Assembly (NCBI RefSeq): GCF_000224145.3
Contig: NC_020171.2
Coordinates: 879,391-943,390 of the forward strand
Length of the DNA: 64,000 nucleotides
Direction of reading: 5' to 3'
Source: Ciona intestinalis
Lineage: Eukaryota > Chordata > Ascidiacea > Phlebobranchia > Cionidae
Shown: piece after piece, positions 1-13,041 of the stretch
How the letters are laid out: every line of letters starts with the position of its first letter
How positions within the stretch are numbered: the stretch's first letter is position 1
Made by a program: the position numbers and the translations under genes
Notes under the pieces: model-generated
The model's input: the letters and a program-made list of their open reading frames with translations, nothing else
Databases searched by the model: none
Told to the model about the DNA's origin: nothing

Positions 1-3000
1 GCCTCTTCAATGCATCTTTCCATCTCTTTCTGGTTGCGAGCGTTCTTCCTTAGTTTTTCCATCTCTACTCTCATCAGCTTGGTCGATTCAACTTCCAATT
101 CAAGAGCGGTTCTCACATCTTTACATTCTTCCTGAGCCTAGATAATGAAGATGGTGACAAAACCACGAACAAATCTTTAGAAATTAATCACCCACAAAGT
201 AACATACATGATAAATCATAAGCTTGCACATACCCTGATGTCACCCATACAGAAATAACAATGTCTATCATTACCATTCATATACTTGCAGAAATATTCA
301 ATTACAACTGATAAGATGTATTTATTCAAGATTTTTTTATATTTTCATGGCAGTATTTGACTGTTAATCTTACCTGTGCATATATTTTTTCTGCTTCTTG
401 CATCTCCTTTACAGTCTTCCTAAGGAGTTCAACCTCTTCCAAGAGATCTTCATGTTTCTCCTCTTGTTCTAGTTTCTCTCTGATTCGGAAAAGCTGATCA
501 TCTGTCTTTCGAAGATTTTTATCCACGCTCTTTAATTTTCGCATCTGCTTGCTCATAGTCGTAATCTGGAATTGTCATTCATTTTACCTTATGTCGAGTT
601 ATAACATGGGTGTATTCTTATACACAAAACACATAGAGCATACATTTAGTGACATTATGTTTTATCAATATGAATACACTTGATGTTTTTCTATTTTGCA
701 CAACTTATAACCTTGTCCTCCAGTTGCGAATTTTTCTCTTCTTGTGCCGAAAGTTTTGCTGTAAGCTCCTCGTTTTCATTATAGAATTTATTTGTTTGTT
801 CCTCAAGTTCATTCTCAAGCTGTAGTGCGTGTTCTCTTTCAGTTTCAGTCAATTTTTCTGCCTCTGTCACCTAAATGTAGGTTAAACATAAGTTTGCCTG
901 ATCGGTATTAAGACAACTCTGGCCTAATTCCCAGGCCCTAATGCATGTCTTAACCATACCAAGTTTGCAAGTTTACTTCACGACCAAATGAGGTAATAGA
1001 CGGCATAAATTTAGAGTGTGAAACGCTGCTATAATGCCGTTTTATTAATCATTCCCTTTTTTTGTTGATTCAAATTATTATCATCTTTGTGACATTTATT
1101 TACTGATCTTAACCTAGTTTTTCTTTATGCAAACGTGCTACTAATTGTAGCTACGTTTACAGTGAAGCGTAATTAGATTACGCTCGATTCCGCATACTTT
1201 TATAGCCCACTAAAACGTAGGCCATCGGCGTTGTGTATTCCAAGACCATTATACAAGGTCTATTTTCGTGTTTATCGACGGGCATACCGATTTCCAATCT
1301 AACGATTTTATAGATTGTCTCGTCGGGAAGTTGTGGATAATATATATGGTTTAAATTGACTTTGGAAGTTGATTTATGTTAACTTCTAAACAGCCGTTAT
1401 GTTTTACCATTAGGTTAAAACTGCTAATTTAATAAATGCGACACAAGTCAGATAAATTTAAGTAAAAATTCGCTTAAATTTTATCGTAACTACGTTATAC
1501 GGTTAACTTAAGATTCTACAACATGTTGTGATTAATATGCTATCTAATTTAAGTAAAATTTGATTTAAAATGGAGTAAAAACGGCGTACAACATTTAGCA
1601 GTATGACGATATTCTTTTAAATAGAAGAGCGATAGTTCACTTGTTAAAGTTTATCGTGTGGTTAATAAGTATTCTGTTAACTGAACATTTTGATAAACTG
1701 AGCAGTTACAACACATATAATAATGTGACCAGTACAACTTGTCTGTAAAACATACGATTACTTTAACACATATATAATGTGTTAGTGGCTGCAATCATTC
1801 CCACCTTCGCTTGTAGTTCGTCGAACTGACGTTTCTGCGTGCTAGCCAGTTGCCTCTGTTCATTCAGCGCCTGCAGCTGTCGTTGTCTCTCTTCCACAAG
1901 CTCCAATGATAAACTTTTCAACCGCGATAGCTCGTCCTATATGCCAACATATATGTTAGCGCTTTAATTTCATTAAAGACGTACCCGACGCCACGACGTG
2001 CGTGTAAACTTAGCCACGTACTTACGTGGTTTCAGTTGAACTCAAGGTTATTATAATGGCCTTTGCCCCTTTTAAAGCGCTACTTCCTAACCGAGGCCAA
2101 ACTACATAGGACCATAGCAAGGCTATGGACAAACTCTGACCCTAGGTCCAATCGATTTCCCCATTTTTATTAAATTGTGTTTGTTTTTTATTTCATGTGT
2201 TTTGCTACCCATATGTGCATAACCATGCGATTTGCCTAACGCGCATGCCAAGCCCATTTTCTAGCAGACCAGGATTACTATAAGAACGGAATATGTAACT
2301 GTTTTAAGCCACGAAAAGCATAATATCTAGTATTACAAAACCCACTTTATTTTCACGAAGTTTTCGAACGAGTTCTCTTTCTTTCCGGTCATGGGTTGAT
2401 TTTTCCCGTTCAATAATTTGCTTTAGACGTTCTCTATCGTGTTCTGCATTAAACTCATTAAAGAATAAAGTCCAAATCATAACAGTGACGTCACGACCCA
2501 TATACGTCATAGATACGTCACCCGAAAATCGCTTGCATACTAAAACTAAACACCATCGTAACTAAATTCCAAACATTTTCCAATGACGTATTGAAAATAT
2601 TATACGTCATAGTGACGTCATCTTACCATACCTAATAAGTTAACGAAGTCATCTGATTTCATCATGTACTCTTGGTGCTTCCGTTTCTCTTCCTCTAGTT
2701 CGATTCCCATCCTTTGATATTTGTCCTCCGATGTCAGAAGGATCTGTTTCAGTCGTTTGTAGGAGTCTTTTTGATGCTACAACGTAATTGTGTTGTTGTT
2801 AGTCGTTTGTAGGAGTCTTTTTAGTGTTACAACGTAATTTTATGGTTGCCCTGTGTGTATGTTGTTGTGTTTTATGTGTGTCTATATTTATAAAGGTATC
2901 TGTATTTATACAACGTTTTTATTGTTCTTTGTCCATAGCTGTATACTTGTTGACCCAATGCTAATTAATTTATTAATCATACGTCTTATATAAAGCTTGT

Positions 3001-4928
3001 ACATATGCAATACCAAAGAAGTATACACGGTCACGTTCTGTATAATCTCTTTAATTGTTACCCTTGGGAATCGGGACTACATTGTTTCGTAAAATGCGTA
3101 TTTTATGATGTCATCACGAACCTGAATTATCTTTTTCATTTGTTCTTTTGTTTGTTCGCTTTCGGGCGTTTGTGTTGTAAGATCCAAAGACGCAGCGTCA
3201 CGTTGGAGCGCCTTTAACGGCTGACTTGTAAGTCCGTACCTGATAAAGAAGTAATAGTTAAAAACTCTCAATACACTTAGTATACATAATAGTATACATA
3301 GCAATATATGTAGCATAACTTTATTAAGAATAAAGTAATTTTCTAAGGGGTGGATTCAATTTTGTAGTAGATTGTCTCTTATTTATACACAATTTTTGTT
3401 AGAGAAAATGGCAGAAAAAGCACTTGTGCACTTTGTAATTGTCAACATATAAATGCGAATAGTTTAACATATTTGTTAGCGCTTATGGCTTAGGCGTGGC
3501 GGATTATATACTTCTTACAGCTTTATTCTGTTTGTTATGTGTACTACTTCGTAATCTGGTTAATATTCCTATAGTGATAATGAATACGATAACAGCTGCC
3601 TTGTGTAGATAGTGAGTAATGAACGTATCATTCATCAGTAAAAAGCACGCCCCATTTCGTGGCCAAGACTGTGGCCGCCTATTCATATCGCTGGTATGCC
3701 ATTAATATATCAAACCGCAACCGTTTTAACTTTTAGCAGATGGTGTACACTGTGTGTTTAATATACGAGAACATGTTAATGGAATTAGTGACAAGGTATA
3801 CCACGCAGCAAAACCTTAGGTACCGGTATAGTCTTAATGACCCTGTTTTGAAGTCCAATGTTTTAGTTGTCGTTTTTACCAGTCACAATGTATTACTTTC
3901 AAATGCTAGTCTTGTAAAAAAGACGTAAATTATATTCCACTAACGTTTTGAATGTCATGTTATTTGCAATCATTTGGGGGGTTAAGTCAGTTAAACATAA
4001 TATGTCAAAACGCTCATATGATTTGTCTAAATTAAAGACACGAGATTGCAGCTGCTTTGGTATCAAAGTTGTTAATGGTCGTATAGCGTCGTTTGGTCGT
4101 AAATTTTCGTAGTTTTAGTTTATGGTTATTGTTTCGTTTGAAATTGTTAAGTAATACTAAATGGAACTGCTATACAAGAGTAGGCTACGCTACAGTATAT
4201 GAAAATGTCACGCACACGTTGTGAATGACAGTTCGTAGTTCTTGTTTGACAGGAAACAAAACAACTGTGACAGCTAAACTGAACCACCTGTCCATAGTGC
4301 AAGCTTAGTCATGCTCGCACAGTATTGAACAGTTGCCTGGCATTCTATGCTATAGGCTGGATTCAATCATTAATACGTAAGCGTAGATGCTGTGGATTAA
4401 AATCCCCGAATGGCACATTTTAATCGAGCGAAAAATGCAAAGTTCAAAATCGTTTAAAATGTTCAGATTTGCATTGCAAATTTTTTAAAGGTATTTGTTT
4501 ACCAATTTTTCTGGCGATAACATAAATTTTAAGAACGTATGAAATATAAAATCGTAATACCATACACGGAATACTAATTATAACGCCTTTCTGGTAACAG
4601 TAATATTTGGTTTATTAAATATATTTGAAAAAAATAACTTTAAAGTAGTATTAATTACATTCCGAGTAATAGGGCTATATATAAAGATACATAATCTTGC
4701 TTAACCGTTAATTGTATCCGCAGGGTATTGATTTTATAATAAAATATACAATACATAAACATACCTCGTTTCCGGGTTTTGTGAGCATTCTGTCTTTAAT
4801 ATTGATATAACTTCATCTCTAGCCTGTAACTCCCCTTCAAAAACGCTTAAAAGTTTCAGTAGTTCGTCTCTGCTTAAGTTAATATTCGGTTCTGAAGTAT
4901 TTTCACCAGTTTCTGGTTTTTGATCCAT
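1..4928 (-). CDS. FILIP1: FILIP1/FILIP1L/CTTNBP2-family coiled-coil protein, N-terminal part (3' end beyond the left edge)
   Basis: Partial gene. Coding exons in reading order: 4928-4765, 3239-3122, 2776-2632, 2443-2346, 1936-1805, 870-712, 565-374, 137-1 (cut by the window edge). All have GT-AG borders and compatible phases. The first exon carries LSRDELLKLLSVFEGELQAR, very close to the start of the CortBP2 N-terminal domain shared by FILIP1, FILIP1L and CTTNBP2. The following exons align in order with the vertebrate proteins: ALQRDA, then an EEEKRKHQEYMMKSDDF-type block, then ERLKQIIEREK, then LSRLKSLSLELVEERQ. After that the protein is a long charged coiled coil (QLENELEEQTNKF, LLEEVELLRKTVKEMQ). 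Family members bind filamin A or cortactin and act on the actin cytoskeleton; that role is transferred from the family, not seen here. The three vertebrate paralogues cannot be told apart from this half, so the symbol stands for the family. Confidence 0.87.
2751..2839. repeat. 50-bp tandem duplication covering a FILIP1-like splice acceptor
   Basis: The segments 2751-2789 and 2801-2839 are nearly identical (both begin AGTCGTTTGTAGGAGTCTTT and end ACAACGTAATT). The first copy holds the start of the exon at 2632-2776 and its acceptor. The second is an intronic copy in which the AG of the acceptor is changed. Confidence 0.8.
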
Positions 4929-5022
4929 GTCGTTCGTACCGTTGGCAATGATAACGTCATGTTGATCGTTTTTGTCTTTGTGTACGTCACCACTGACGTC
5001 ATCGTTTTCGCACGGCGGTTCT
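4929..5022 (-). other. Possible N-terminal extension or 5' UTR of the FILIP1-like gene
   Basis: The frame of the first FILIP1-like exon stays open upstream of its ATG, through EPPCENDD and a His/Asp/Lys-rich stretch. An AG preceded by TTATTCA lies near 5022 on the minus strand. Either an upstream exon adds an acidic N-terminus, or this is a 5' UTR whose AG accepts a trans-spliced leader. No upstream coding exon was recognised. Confidence 0.35.
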
Positions 5023-5165
5023 TGAATAAAGGTTTTATTTAAAAGTTTTTTTTGGTAGTAACCAACGAATATTTACAGAATTATATAACCGTATCCTCCC
5101 GACTCTAAAAAAACGTTGTTCTGTCAGGAAATTTGAAATTCTTTCGTATTTAATATTTGTAATAC

Positions 5166-5357
5166 AGTAGGGTGGGGGAAGATGGGACACCTTTTACCTC
5201 TATTTTCTCGCCCCGTTTAGTAGTAAACAAAGAACTTTCAAGAAATTATAAAACTATATGCCCATGACTTCTATTGACCGTTAGTAATCGTTTAAACACG
5301 ATCAGGATATTTAGATATTATGTGCTAAAGGTGTCCCCTCTTCCCCCACCCTACTAT
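5166..5357 (+). mobile_element. MITE, full copy with terminal inverted repeats
   Basis: Starts GTAGGGTGGGGGAAGATGGG and ends with the reverse complement of that sequence (CCCATCTTCCCCCACCCTAC in other copies). The interior carries the shared TTTAGTAGTAAACAAAG and GTTTAAACACGATCAGGATA blocks. It is about 190 bp, has no coding capacity and sits between TA-rich flanks, as expected for a non-autonomous DNA element. Confidence 0.85.
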
Positions 5358-7172
5358 ACATGAAAAGGATACCTCTATGATTCGATTTTTTCTTGTTTTT
5401 TCGTACCACGGTTCCCGTGTCTCTGTCCAGCGAGCTTTTATTGGGAACCTAGAAGAGCATTTTCATTTCAATACTTATCACACGGCGAATTAACACATGG
5501 TACAAACGAGGTATAACAACTGGTAATATAGTATAGAACACAATTTCGAACTGACTACGCTACACTATTCTATAGAGAGTATAGACCAATTTACTTTATT
5601 TGTTTTTGAAATTTTAAATCAACGAATATATTTGTGGGCGAAATGCAAAGCATGAGCATTTAACAAAAGTAGTGTAATGTTCTTATAGTTTATAAATCTA
5701 ATGTAGCTTACTTATCCTAGCATAAGCATTGCCCTAATAATCCAAATCAGGCTTGTCGAGTATTAAACTAATCTTATTAGAGCGGAAATTCGCTACATAG
5801 TATAAGTTGCTAAGAGTAGTGATAAGTCAACTTAGCTTAATGCTGTGTTCGATTAACATAGTTTATATAAATACTGAATGTATCATTATGAATTACAATC
5901 ATAAATGGTAAAAAAATAAAGTAATCCGTATGATAAAAACTCTATTCAAAAATCCGTAAATTTAGGGTCAAAGGCGACTTAATATGCAAGTTTTTAAACG
6001 ATATGCTTAACTTTATACGTCTCATAACTACAATTTAACTGGGTATAACTTCTAGCTCAAATCCCGGGTCCCCATACGAGTTAGGATAGGATCAAACCCA
6101 TACAGAATAGAAGTTTAAAAAGCTTAGAGTCGCTTGTTGGAGTAAATGTACAACTTGTAGATAACTCATCTCATTCTGACATGCTCTTTGCTTATCAATA
6201 ATGTATCTACATGGCGTTTACTATATAGTAGAAAACACCTGCTCACCATAAAGCTTAAGTCAATGTTCGTCGTTTCATTATCAGTATCCATAAGGTAACA
6301 GAAAGAATAAAAGAAACAAAAATCCTAAACAAATACAAAATCTACACTCAGTCCATTCTGCGAAAAACTTTTAAATTTTTAGATAAACCGTTTTTGAATA
6401 TTTGGATATTATGTGCTAAAGGTGTTCCGTCTTACCCCACACTACCATATACTAATACACAATATCAATGTCAAAATAATTAATAACTCCTTCTACCTTC
6501 CGGCTATCTCAGAATTATGACGTTTTAAGTTTAAAATCCGATGTATTAACGTTTACTTAATACAAAGCATTTGTTTGCATGCAAAATAAACATGTTCAAC
6601 TTGGTTTAAAATCTGCGACTGAGAATTTAAATCGGATCGGCTTTGACTGCGACTACAAATAGACACCTGTTCTCTAAGACTGCTGAGCGTTTATTAGCGC
6701 AGCTGTTTTTATGTTATTACTGCCCTTGTAAAAGAGAGTTGATACGAAACAGACGCCTCCCGTTAAGCGTTATCAGCGCTATACCCGCAGAATGCTTCTG
6801 TCTGTGGCATAGCCCTCTAATCGGAAATACATCTGCATTGTGGCAGAGATAAAAGCAGTGTTTCCGTTTACAAAACCACAGCTGCAATGTCTAGTTGTAG
6901 CTATTCTGATTCTGCGTGTCTGGGTTTATCGTTTAAAACACTGAGTTTAATAATGCAGATTTGACAAAATGTGCGAAAAACTGTCTGTTCGTTTCGTAGA
7001 ACAAATCTTATACAATAGGTCTGACATTACGTCATAAACGATCGTTTAATTCGCGCAAATCGCTGGGCAGCTTATGCAAATTTTGAAGCGATATTTGCAC
7101 GAAAAAGACTTCCTTTATATAAAACAGGAACAGTCTATATCCCTACACTTTGTTATGCTAGTACATTGTGTA

Positions 7173-7358
7173 TTATAAGATGGGGCAGCTCTTTATTCTC
7201 TTTTTTCGTCCCATTTGATAGTAAACAAAGAACATTCAAAGAATTATAAAACTGTATCCTTATAACTCCCATTGACCATTGTTAATTGTTTAAAACACGA
7301 TCAGGAAATTTGGAAATTATGTTCCAAAAGTTATCCCATTTTACCCGATAGTACTATA
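7173..7358 (+). mobile_element. MITE copy, diverged
   Basis: Shares the interior blocks GATAGTAAACAAAGAACATTC and AAACACGATCAGGAAATTTG with the full copies. Both ends are eroded versions of the inverted repeat. Confidence 0.7.
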
Positions 7359-7840
7359 TATGACTTCAATATTGTGTTTACCAAGTACGACCTGCCGCCT
7401 TAGTTTAGCACGTGTATCTAGCCAATAACTTTCTTTTACGTGACTGTCTCAGAATTGGGCACCAACTTCGCCCAATACATAGTCTAACCGCCTCTGCCTT
7501 TAATACCCTATGCTGTAATATAGGCCTATTCATATACTGGTACTCTGTCGACGCGCTGCCTCAATTGCTACTGGCAAGCCAAACGTTCCCATAATGTTAC
7601 GTCATCACCAATCTAAACTCATGGGAAATGGCTATCTCGTAACATAGTATTGATTCAAGCTGAACGTAATTAAAGAATGCGCATAGAATACTGGCATCAT
7701 ATATCACTTAACAGAAAAGTTTAAGCCATTGCAATACAGTGCTACATGAAATAAGTCACTATCAGCATACGTTAGGCTATCTTGTATGATATGTCAGAAA
7801 TCCGAGTGTAATTAGAGAATTCATATATAAGCTCGTATAT

Positions 7841-7986
7841 AGTCTTGTGGGGTAAAATTGGACACCTCTGGCACACAATATCTAAATATCCTGATCCTGT
7901 TTTAAACTCTTGTGTTCTTTGCTTACCACCAAATGGGACGAGAAAATGGAATAAAAAGGTGTCCCATCTTCCCCCACCTTACTATA
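7841..7986 (-). mobile_element. MITE copy, reverse orientation, internally deleted
   Basis: Begins GTGGGGTAAAATTGGACACC and ends AGGTGTCCCATCTTCCCCCA. The interior is the reverse complement of the standard order, with CCACCAAATGGGACGAG near the right end. It is about 45 bp shorter than full copies. Confidence 0.75.
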
Positions 7987-8428
7987 TCACATACTGTAAA
8001 CTACAATCAGTACAAGTCAGTACAAGTCATGCCAATACATTATTACGTGTAATAAGTCACTCATATCATACGCTTTACTCTCTCGAAAGGTATCCTGGCA
8101 AAAATAAACTGTAAACAAAATCTCGCATATTGTAAAACACTAAACAAAACTTGCTAAAACGCGTGACTGCAATAGCGTTTGCTGCTACAGCGCTAACATA
8201 GTTTATATCCTTTTACAACATGCTCTGTTTACACTCTACGAAGTACTTTAACTCAGCGTGTTGATTTCGAAGTCGTTGACCTCTTTTCAGATTTAATTTA
8301 CTATCTCTCGTACAATTTCACGCCTACGTATACTGCGAAACTTACTTTTTAAGTATTTTAGGGTAAAAAGCTCTAGCCTACACTGCCGGGTCGCTTGGCA
8401 TGCCTTTCTTGCAGAAACCAATCCATAT

Positions 8429-8614
8429 ATAGTAGCATGGGGGAAGTTGGAACACCTTTAGCACATAATATCCAAATACCATGATCGTGTTTTAAACAAT
8501 TAACAACGGTTTATGAGGATACGGTTTTATAATTCTTTGAATGTTCTTTGTTTACTACCAAATGAGACAAGACAATGGAATGAAAAGGTGTCGCTTCTTC
8601 CCCACCTTATTATA
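8429..8614 (-). mobile_element. MITE copy, reverse orientation
   Basis: Runs from AGTAGCATGGGGGAAGTTGG to TTCCCCACCTTATTAT, with the interior TACTACCAAATGAGACAAG block in reverse order relative to the copy at 5166. Confidence 0.78.
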
Positions 8615-8785
8615 TATAAAAACGAAAGTGTTCACTATGAAATTAAAACCTAGTTTGCTTTGAACATCTCAATATACTGCTTGTAATGTTATACATGCAG
8701 GGTTAGGAATCAAACGTTGGATTTCACTTTGCTTTTAGAAGTAATTTAAATATTCTATGTAATCTTCATTTGTTTAGGTGCTTGA

Positions 8786-9175
8786 TATAGCACTGTGGGG
8801 TAAGATTGAATACCGGTAACTCCTATATCCGGGGTTTATTGATTGTTTTTTTAATAATTAACAACACTTTCAAAAATCGCCGGGTTAGGATTATATAAGT
8901 TTTGTATATAGTAGGGTGGGGGAAGATGGGACACAGTTTCATTCCATTTTCTATTCCAATTTGGTAGTAAACAAAGAAAATTCAAAGAAATATTAAACCG
9001 TGTCCACACGACTCCCATATAGACCCTTGTTAATTGTTTAAAACACGATCAGAATATTTGGATATTATGTGCTAAAGGTGTCCCATCTTCCCCCACCCCA
9101 CTGTATATTCTTTGTTTACTACGAAATAGGCTGAGAAAAGAGAATGAAACACGCTCCACCCCCATCCTACTGTAC
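8786..9175. mobile_element. Cluster of three MITE pieces, one of them full length
   Basis: A partial reverse copy (8786-8905, starting ACTGTGGGGTAAGATTG) is followed by a full forward copy (8909-9106, with both inverted termini). A short terminal fragment follows (9107-9175, containing TTCTTTGTTTACTACGAAAT). This looks like repeated insertion into or next to earlier copies. Confidence 0.75.
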
Positions 9176-10183
9176 AAGCATGAGAAAGTAACCCGTTTCG
9201 AATGATATATGACACTTATTTTCATTTCGCCTCTTCACATCGTCTAACAGTAATAGACACTGCGTTAAAACGACTGAAATGTCTCGTCTAAATGACCTCT
9301 AGGTCAGGCTATCAGCTTATATCATGCCAACCTTAGATAAGTTGTGGAAATGATATCGTCTAGACGCAGCCATTCCTTGTGACATGTATTGGCCGCCTCG
9401 GATCGAATTCACGGGAATTTCTCACGGGGTATAAATAATTTATAATCATGCATGCCCCGCACGTGTGCGTTGGGTTGCGTCTAAGAGTAATTGCTGGAGT
9501 TGTATTTTTTAACCAAAGTAGTTTTGCTTCGGTTGTAGTTTTGAAAAATATGCAAAGCACAAGATTGTTGGATAAAGGGCGTTAGCCTACAACCAATACT
9601 AAACCAGTCTTTTATAAACAATACCAATAAAATGTTACAATTAACTGCACTGTCGATATTCTAGGCACAGAATTATTGCTATAAGATTTCGTATAGTTTT
9701 ACAATTGGGTGCTACGACAATGGGCAAACTCTGGCCTTAACCCCAAGTCCCTAGCCTTGTCTCACTGTATAGCCTTATACCCATATAAAACCAGACATGT
9801 TTTCATACCGCTTGCACTACAACAGCAACTACCTTTTCATACGCAGTATTTCATTCGCAAAAAACGAAACTGTTGCAATTCAAACACACGATTGCGTATT
9901 ACGATTTGTTTAACGTTAATCACACCCACACTACACCCGTTGTCGTATTATTACAACAAAGTAATGAATATGAAATCGTTGTTTTTTAACAAAATCCCAC
10001 AAAAAACACTCTTGTTTGTAAGATTCGTCTGGTAACTAGACTTAACTAAGTAATAGTTTACAAACTACTAAAATGTGTCTAAGAAATACAAAATTTAGGT
10101 ATGACTGACGAAACATTGGCTTTTAATAAACATTTTGGATTCAGTTATATTTTGCCTGGTTTTAATAGCATTAAATAATTTAG

Positions 10184-10366
10184 TATACTGTTGGGTAAGA
10201 TGAGACACCGTTATCATATATTACCCGTCTTTTCTAATCGTTTATAAACAAATACAACGCTCTTTTAAAGTCACGAGGCTACGTTACTACAATTGTACAA
10301 ATATTTTTTGTTAACTACCAAATAGGACAATAAAATTGAAAAAAAATAAATTATCTTACCCCAACC
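10184..10366 (-). mobile_element. MITE copy, diverged
   Basis: Begins ACTGTTGGGTAAGATGAGAC and contains GTTAACTACCAAATAGGACA before an eroded TTATCTTACCCCAACC end. This corresponds to the reverse orientation of the element. Confidence 0.65.
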
Positions 10367-11884
10367 AATTTCCAATACACGAGAAAAATAATGTAAACTT
10401 ACCGAAGATTTCTTGCTTCGAAACATCGCAGTTTAATCCAAGCCTTTCAATCAAAGCAGATCATTCTGTATTAAAACTCGCATTCACCTACCGTTCTGGG
10501 ATAAGAATTAAATCGATTAAACATAACTCCAATATCCAAATGCAATATTTTAATCATTAATTTGCATTTATCTCGACAGTACGCATGGGGTTCTGAAATA
10601 TTTAAATTTTGAAGGTGATGTGTCATTTTTCAGCCTATAAGTGTCGGCAAAGCAGAGGAAAAGTAGTTTTTCTGTATTGTTATTACTTGAACAAGTATCC
10701 TTGCAGCTTTTCGAAGTCTTTTCATTATAGTAGCACTTCTTTTTTTCGAAAACGTCAAAAATTTGGCCTTATAATAAGGTATACCACCCCCAAAAAACGC
10801 AACAAAACGAAAATCCACAATATTTAAAACGCAAACACTTCTAAGAGTATATAGTATAACACACGGCGCAAAGAAATACTTTACTCTTATGAGTCTTATT
10901 TAGCATTGAAATCATTTCCAAAGCTACGAAACTGCTTTAAAACGAAAATCAATAACCTTGAACTCGTGGTCTTTAGTCTGTTCCTAGTCTTGCTTTTGAC
11001 CTGAACTATCTTAATGCATCTTTTTAAAGTAGTTCTATTAGTTGTTGTATAAATGCACACCATTTGTGAATTAGCGTTTGTTGGTGTATGGATATTGTTT
11101 TGATATGGTTGTCTTTCTTACCTTGTAGTATGTACTCTAATGTTATGTTATTTTTAAAATTGCATGGTTTGTAATGTTCAGTCAGTGTTTTGATATTCTT
11201 AAAATAGTGTTGGCATTCACTGGAAAACTTTCAACCATTCACTTGAATTGAAACATACACTTTTTTGCTGTTACATTCTGGCGCCTAAACCTTAAGTTTC
11301 TGCCTTAACCCTACAGTTAACTAATACTAAAACCTTAGCCTGGTAAACTGTATCATCGCAAATTACACCTAACTTTCTTATCTAAACTAACTTTCCTATC
11401 GTGTACGCCTACAGTCCTAACACACATTATCAACTTTAACCAGTTTGTATTTATCTTACATACCATTTGGTCGTTAACATCATACCAACAGTTGCTAAGT
11501 ACATTACCCTGCGACCCATTCTGCCAGCCGTTAGCTCTTAGTCCTAAAGGTGTGATTTAGGAGCAATAATGCAGAATGCGTCTTGCTCGCGTGCAATGTT
11601 ATTGCCCTCTAAGGCATTAGAGACAGTTTTATTCTAACTAGATCAATTCTAATTAATATGCACGAGTATAGGTTAATACATTTGTTTTGGCACTGTTTCT
11701 GTAATAACAACACCATTGAATAAACAACCGAGCCATGACAGCCGTTTTTTATAACGAATGCTATTTTCTTTAAAAAAAATTAATATTCTGTGTTACTCGA
11801 ATCCATATAACTACTTTTATTCGTCTTTACCGAACATACTAAATTACTTTTCAACTAGAAATGGCATTTTCTAATGCTTTCTGT

Positions 11885-11965
11885 AAAGATTTTTGTTTAC
11901 TACCAAATGGGACAGGAACAAGTAATGAAAACATATCCCATCTTACCTCAACCTACTATATAACG
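11885..11965 (-). mobile_element. MITE fragment
   Basis: Only the terminal third is recognisable: TTTGTTTACTACCAAATGGG followed by CATCTTACCTCAACCTACTA. Confidence 0.6.
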
Positions 11966-12107
11966 TCTAGCATTACCAGTGAATATATTTCTAATTCCTT
12001 TTGCAATTCCGTCATGGCCCCTAACTTTAAAACACTTCGATATAAATTCTGATGCGAAAATCATGCTACCAGTTATAGTGTTGCTCTAAAGTAACTTCTC
12101 TTTCAGT

Positions 12108-12308
12108 TCACACTTCATTTGTACCTTGTCTATCGATCCTTTCAATCAATTGCGTCACGGTGACGTCACCATAATTGCGTTGTCTTGATCTATTCGAAAA
12201 CAACTTTGAATAAGATACTGAATTCCCAAGCGTGATATTTTTGCCAAGTATCGAAATTCCCGCAACGCTTTTAATAAATGGAACATATACCGCAAATTTC
12301 TTAGTCAT
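12108..12308 (-). CDS. Small ORF of 66 codons, doubtful gene
   Basis: An open frame of 66 codons begins MTKKFAVYVPFIKSV and ends IDRQGTNEV. It is unspliced, matches no family I recognise, and overlaps a TGACGTCA motif. It lies about 730 bp upstream of the first recognised CMSS1 exon, on the other strand. An open frame of this length is not far above chance in this sequence, so it is listed only because the first residues read like a short mitochondrial or membrane-targeted protein. Treat it as unproven. Confidence 0.15.
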   Translation of the reverse strand: MTKKFAVYVPFIKSVAGISILGKNITLGNSVSYSKLFSNRSRQRNYGDVTVTQLIERIDRQGTNEV

Positions 12309-12726
12309 GACAACAACAACAAAGTGCGCTGTGCGCTAAAATATTTCAAAACTCATGGTAATTTCCAGGAGCAATAAAACTACATAGCAATGCCCTGCTT
12401 GGTCTATCAATAAAATAAACTTGCTTTCAATACAGAAATTGTAACCCAGATATATTGCAATGTTCGTGTGTTAAAACTGACCAAAAAGTTTCGTTTATTT
12501 TCCCTAGATTTGTTTTGAATTTTCCAAACATTTCAGTTTACAACTAAAACCATCTTCAGTAATGTCAGAAGTTAAAAAATCACGTTTTTACTACAGTTTC
12601 AATAAAAATATTCTTAAAACGTCAAACACTCAAAACGCTTTTGTTGTTTTTAAATTTCTAACTAAAGATGGTTTACTATTTTAACCAGACTGTTGGAAAA
12701 AATAAAGACAATTGTTTCACTTTCAT

Positions 12727-12909
12727 ATAGTAGAATGGGGGAAGATGGGACACCTACTCGTCCCATTTAGTAGTAAACAAAGAAAATCAAAGAATTATAA
12801 AACCGTATTCTCACGACTCCCATAGACCATTGTTAATTGTTTAAAACACGATGAGGATATTTGGATATTATGTGCTAAAGTTGTCCCATCTTCCCCAACC
12901 CTACCATAT
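12727..12909 (+). mobile_element. MITE, full copy
   Basis: Both termini are present (TAGAATGGGGGAAGATGGGA at left, CATCTTCCCCAACCCTACCA at right) with the standard interior. It ends about 130 bp before the first recognised CMSS1 exon. Confidence 0.82.
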
Positions 12910-13041
12910 ATGAGCTGTAACGTTGTATTGAACCAAATAAATATTTTTTATATTCATTTTTAAACATATTTACCCATTTTAAGAGAACTATAAGGCAATA
13001 TTTTATAAATTGTATCCTAAACCAGTTGTATTTTATTTTAG

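Larger units (their letters stand above)
5030..13041. other. Intergenic region between FILIP1-like and CMSS1, rich in inverted-repeat elements
   Basis: About 8 kb with no coding exon that I can support, apart from one doubtful small ORF at 12108-12308. It contains at least nine full or partial copies of the main MITE (near 5166, 6390, 7173, 7841, 8429, 8786, 8909, 10184, 11885 and 12727) and pieces of a third dispersed repeat. The remaining AT-rich sequence shows no structure I can name. A first exon of CMSS1, if one exists, could lie here but was not found. Confidence 0.6.

Noticed and set aside
6643..6852. Plus-strand open frame of 69 codons
   Set aside because: No similarity, no splice context and no neighbours that would support a gene.
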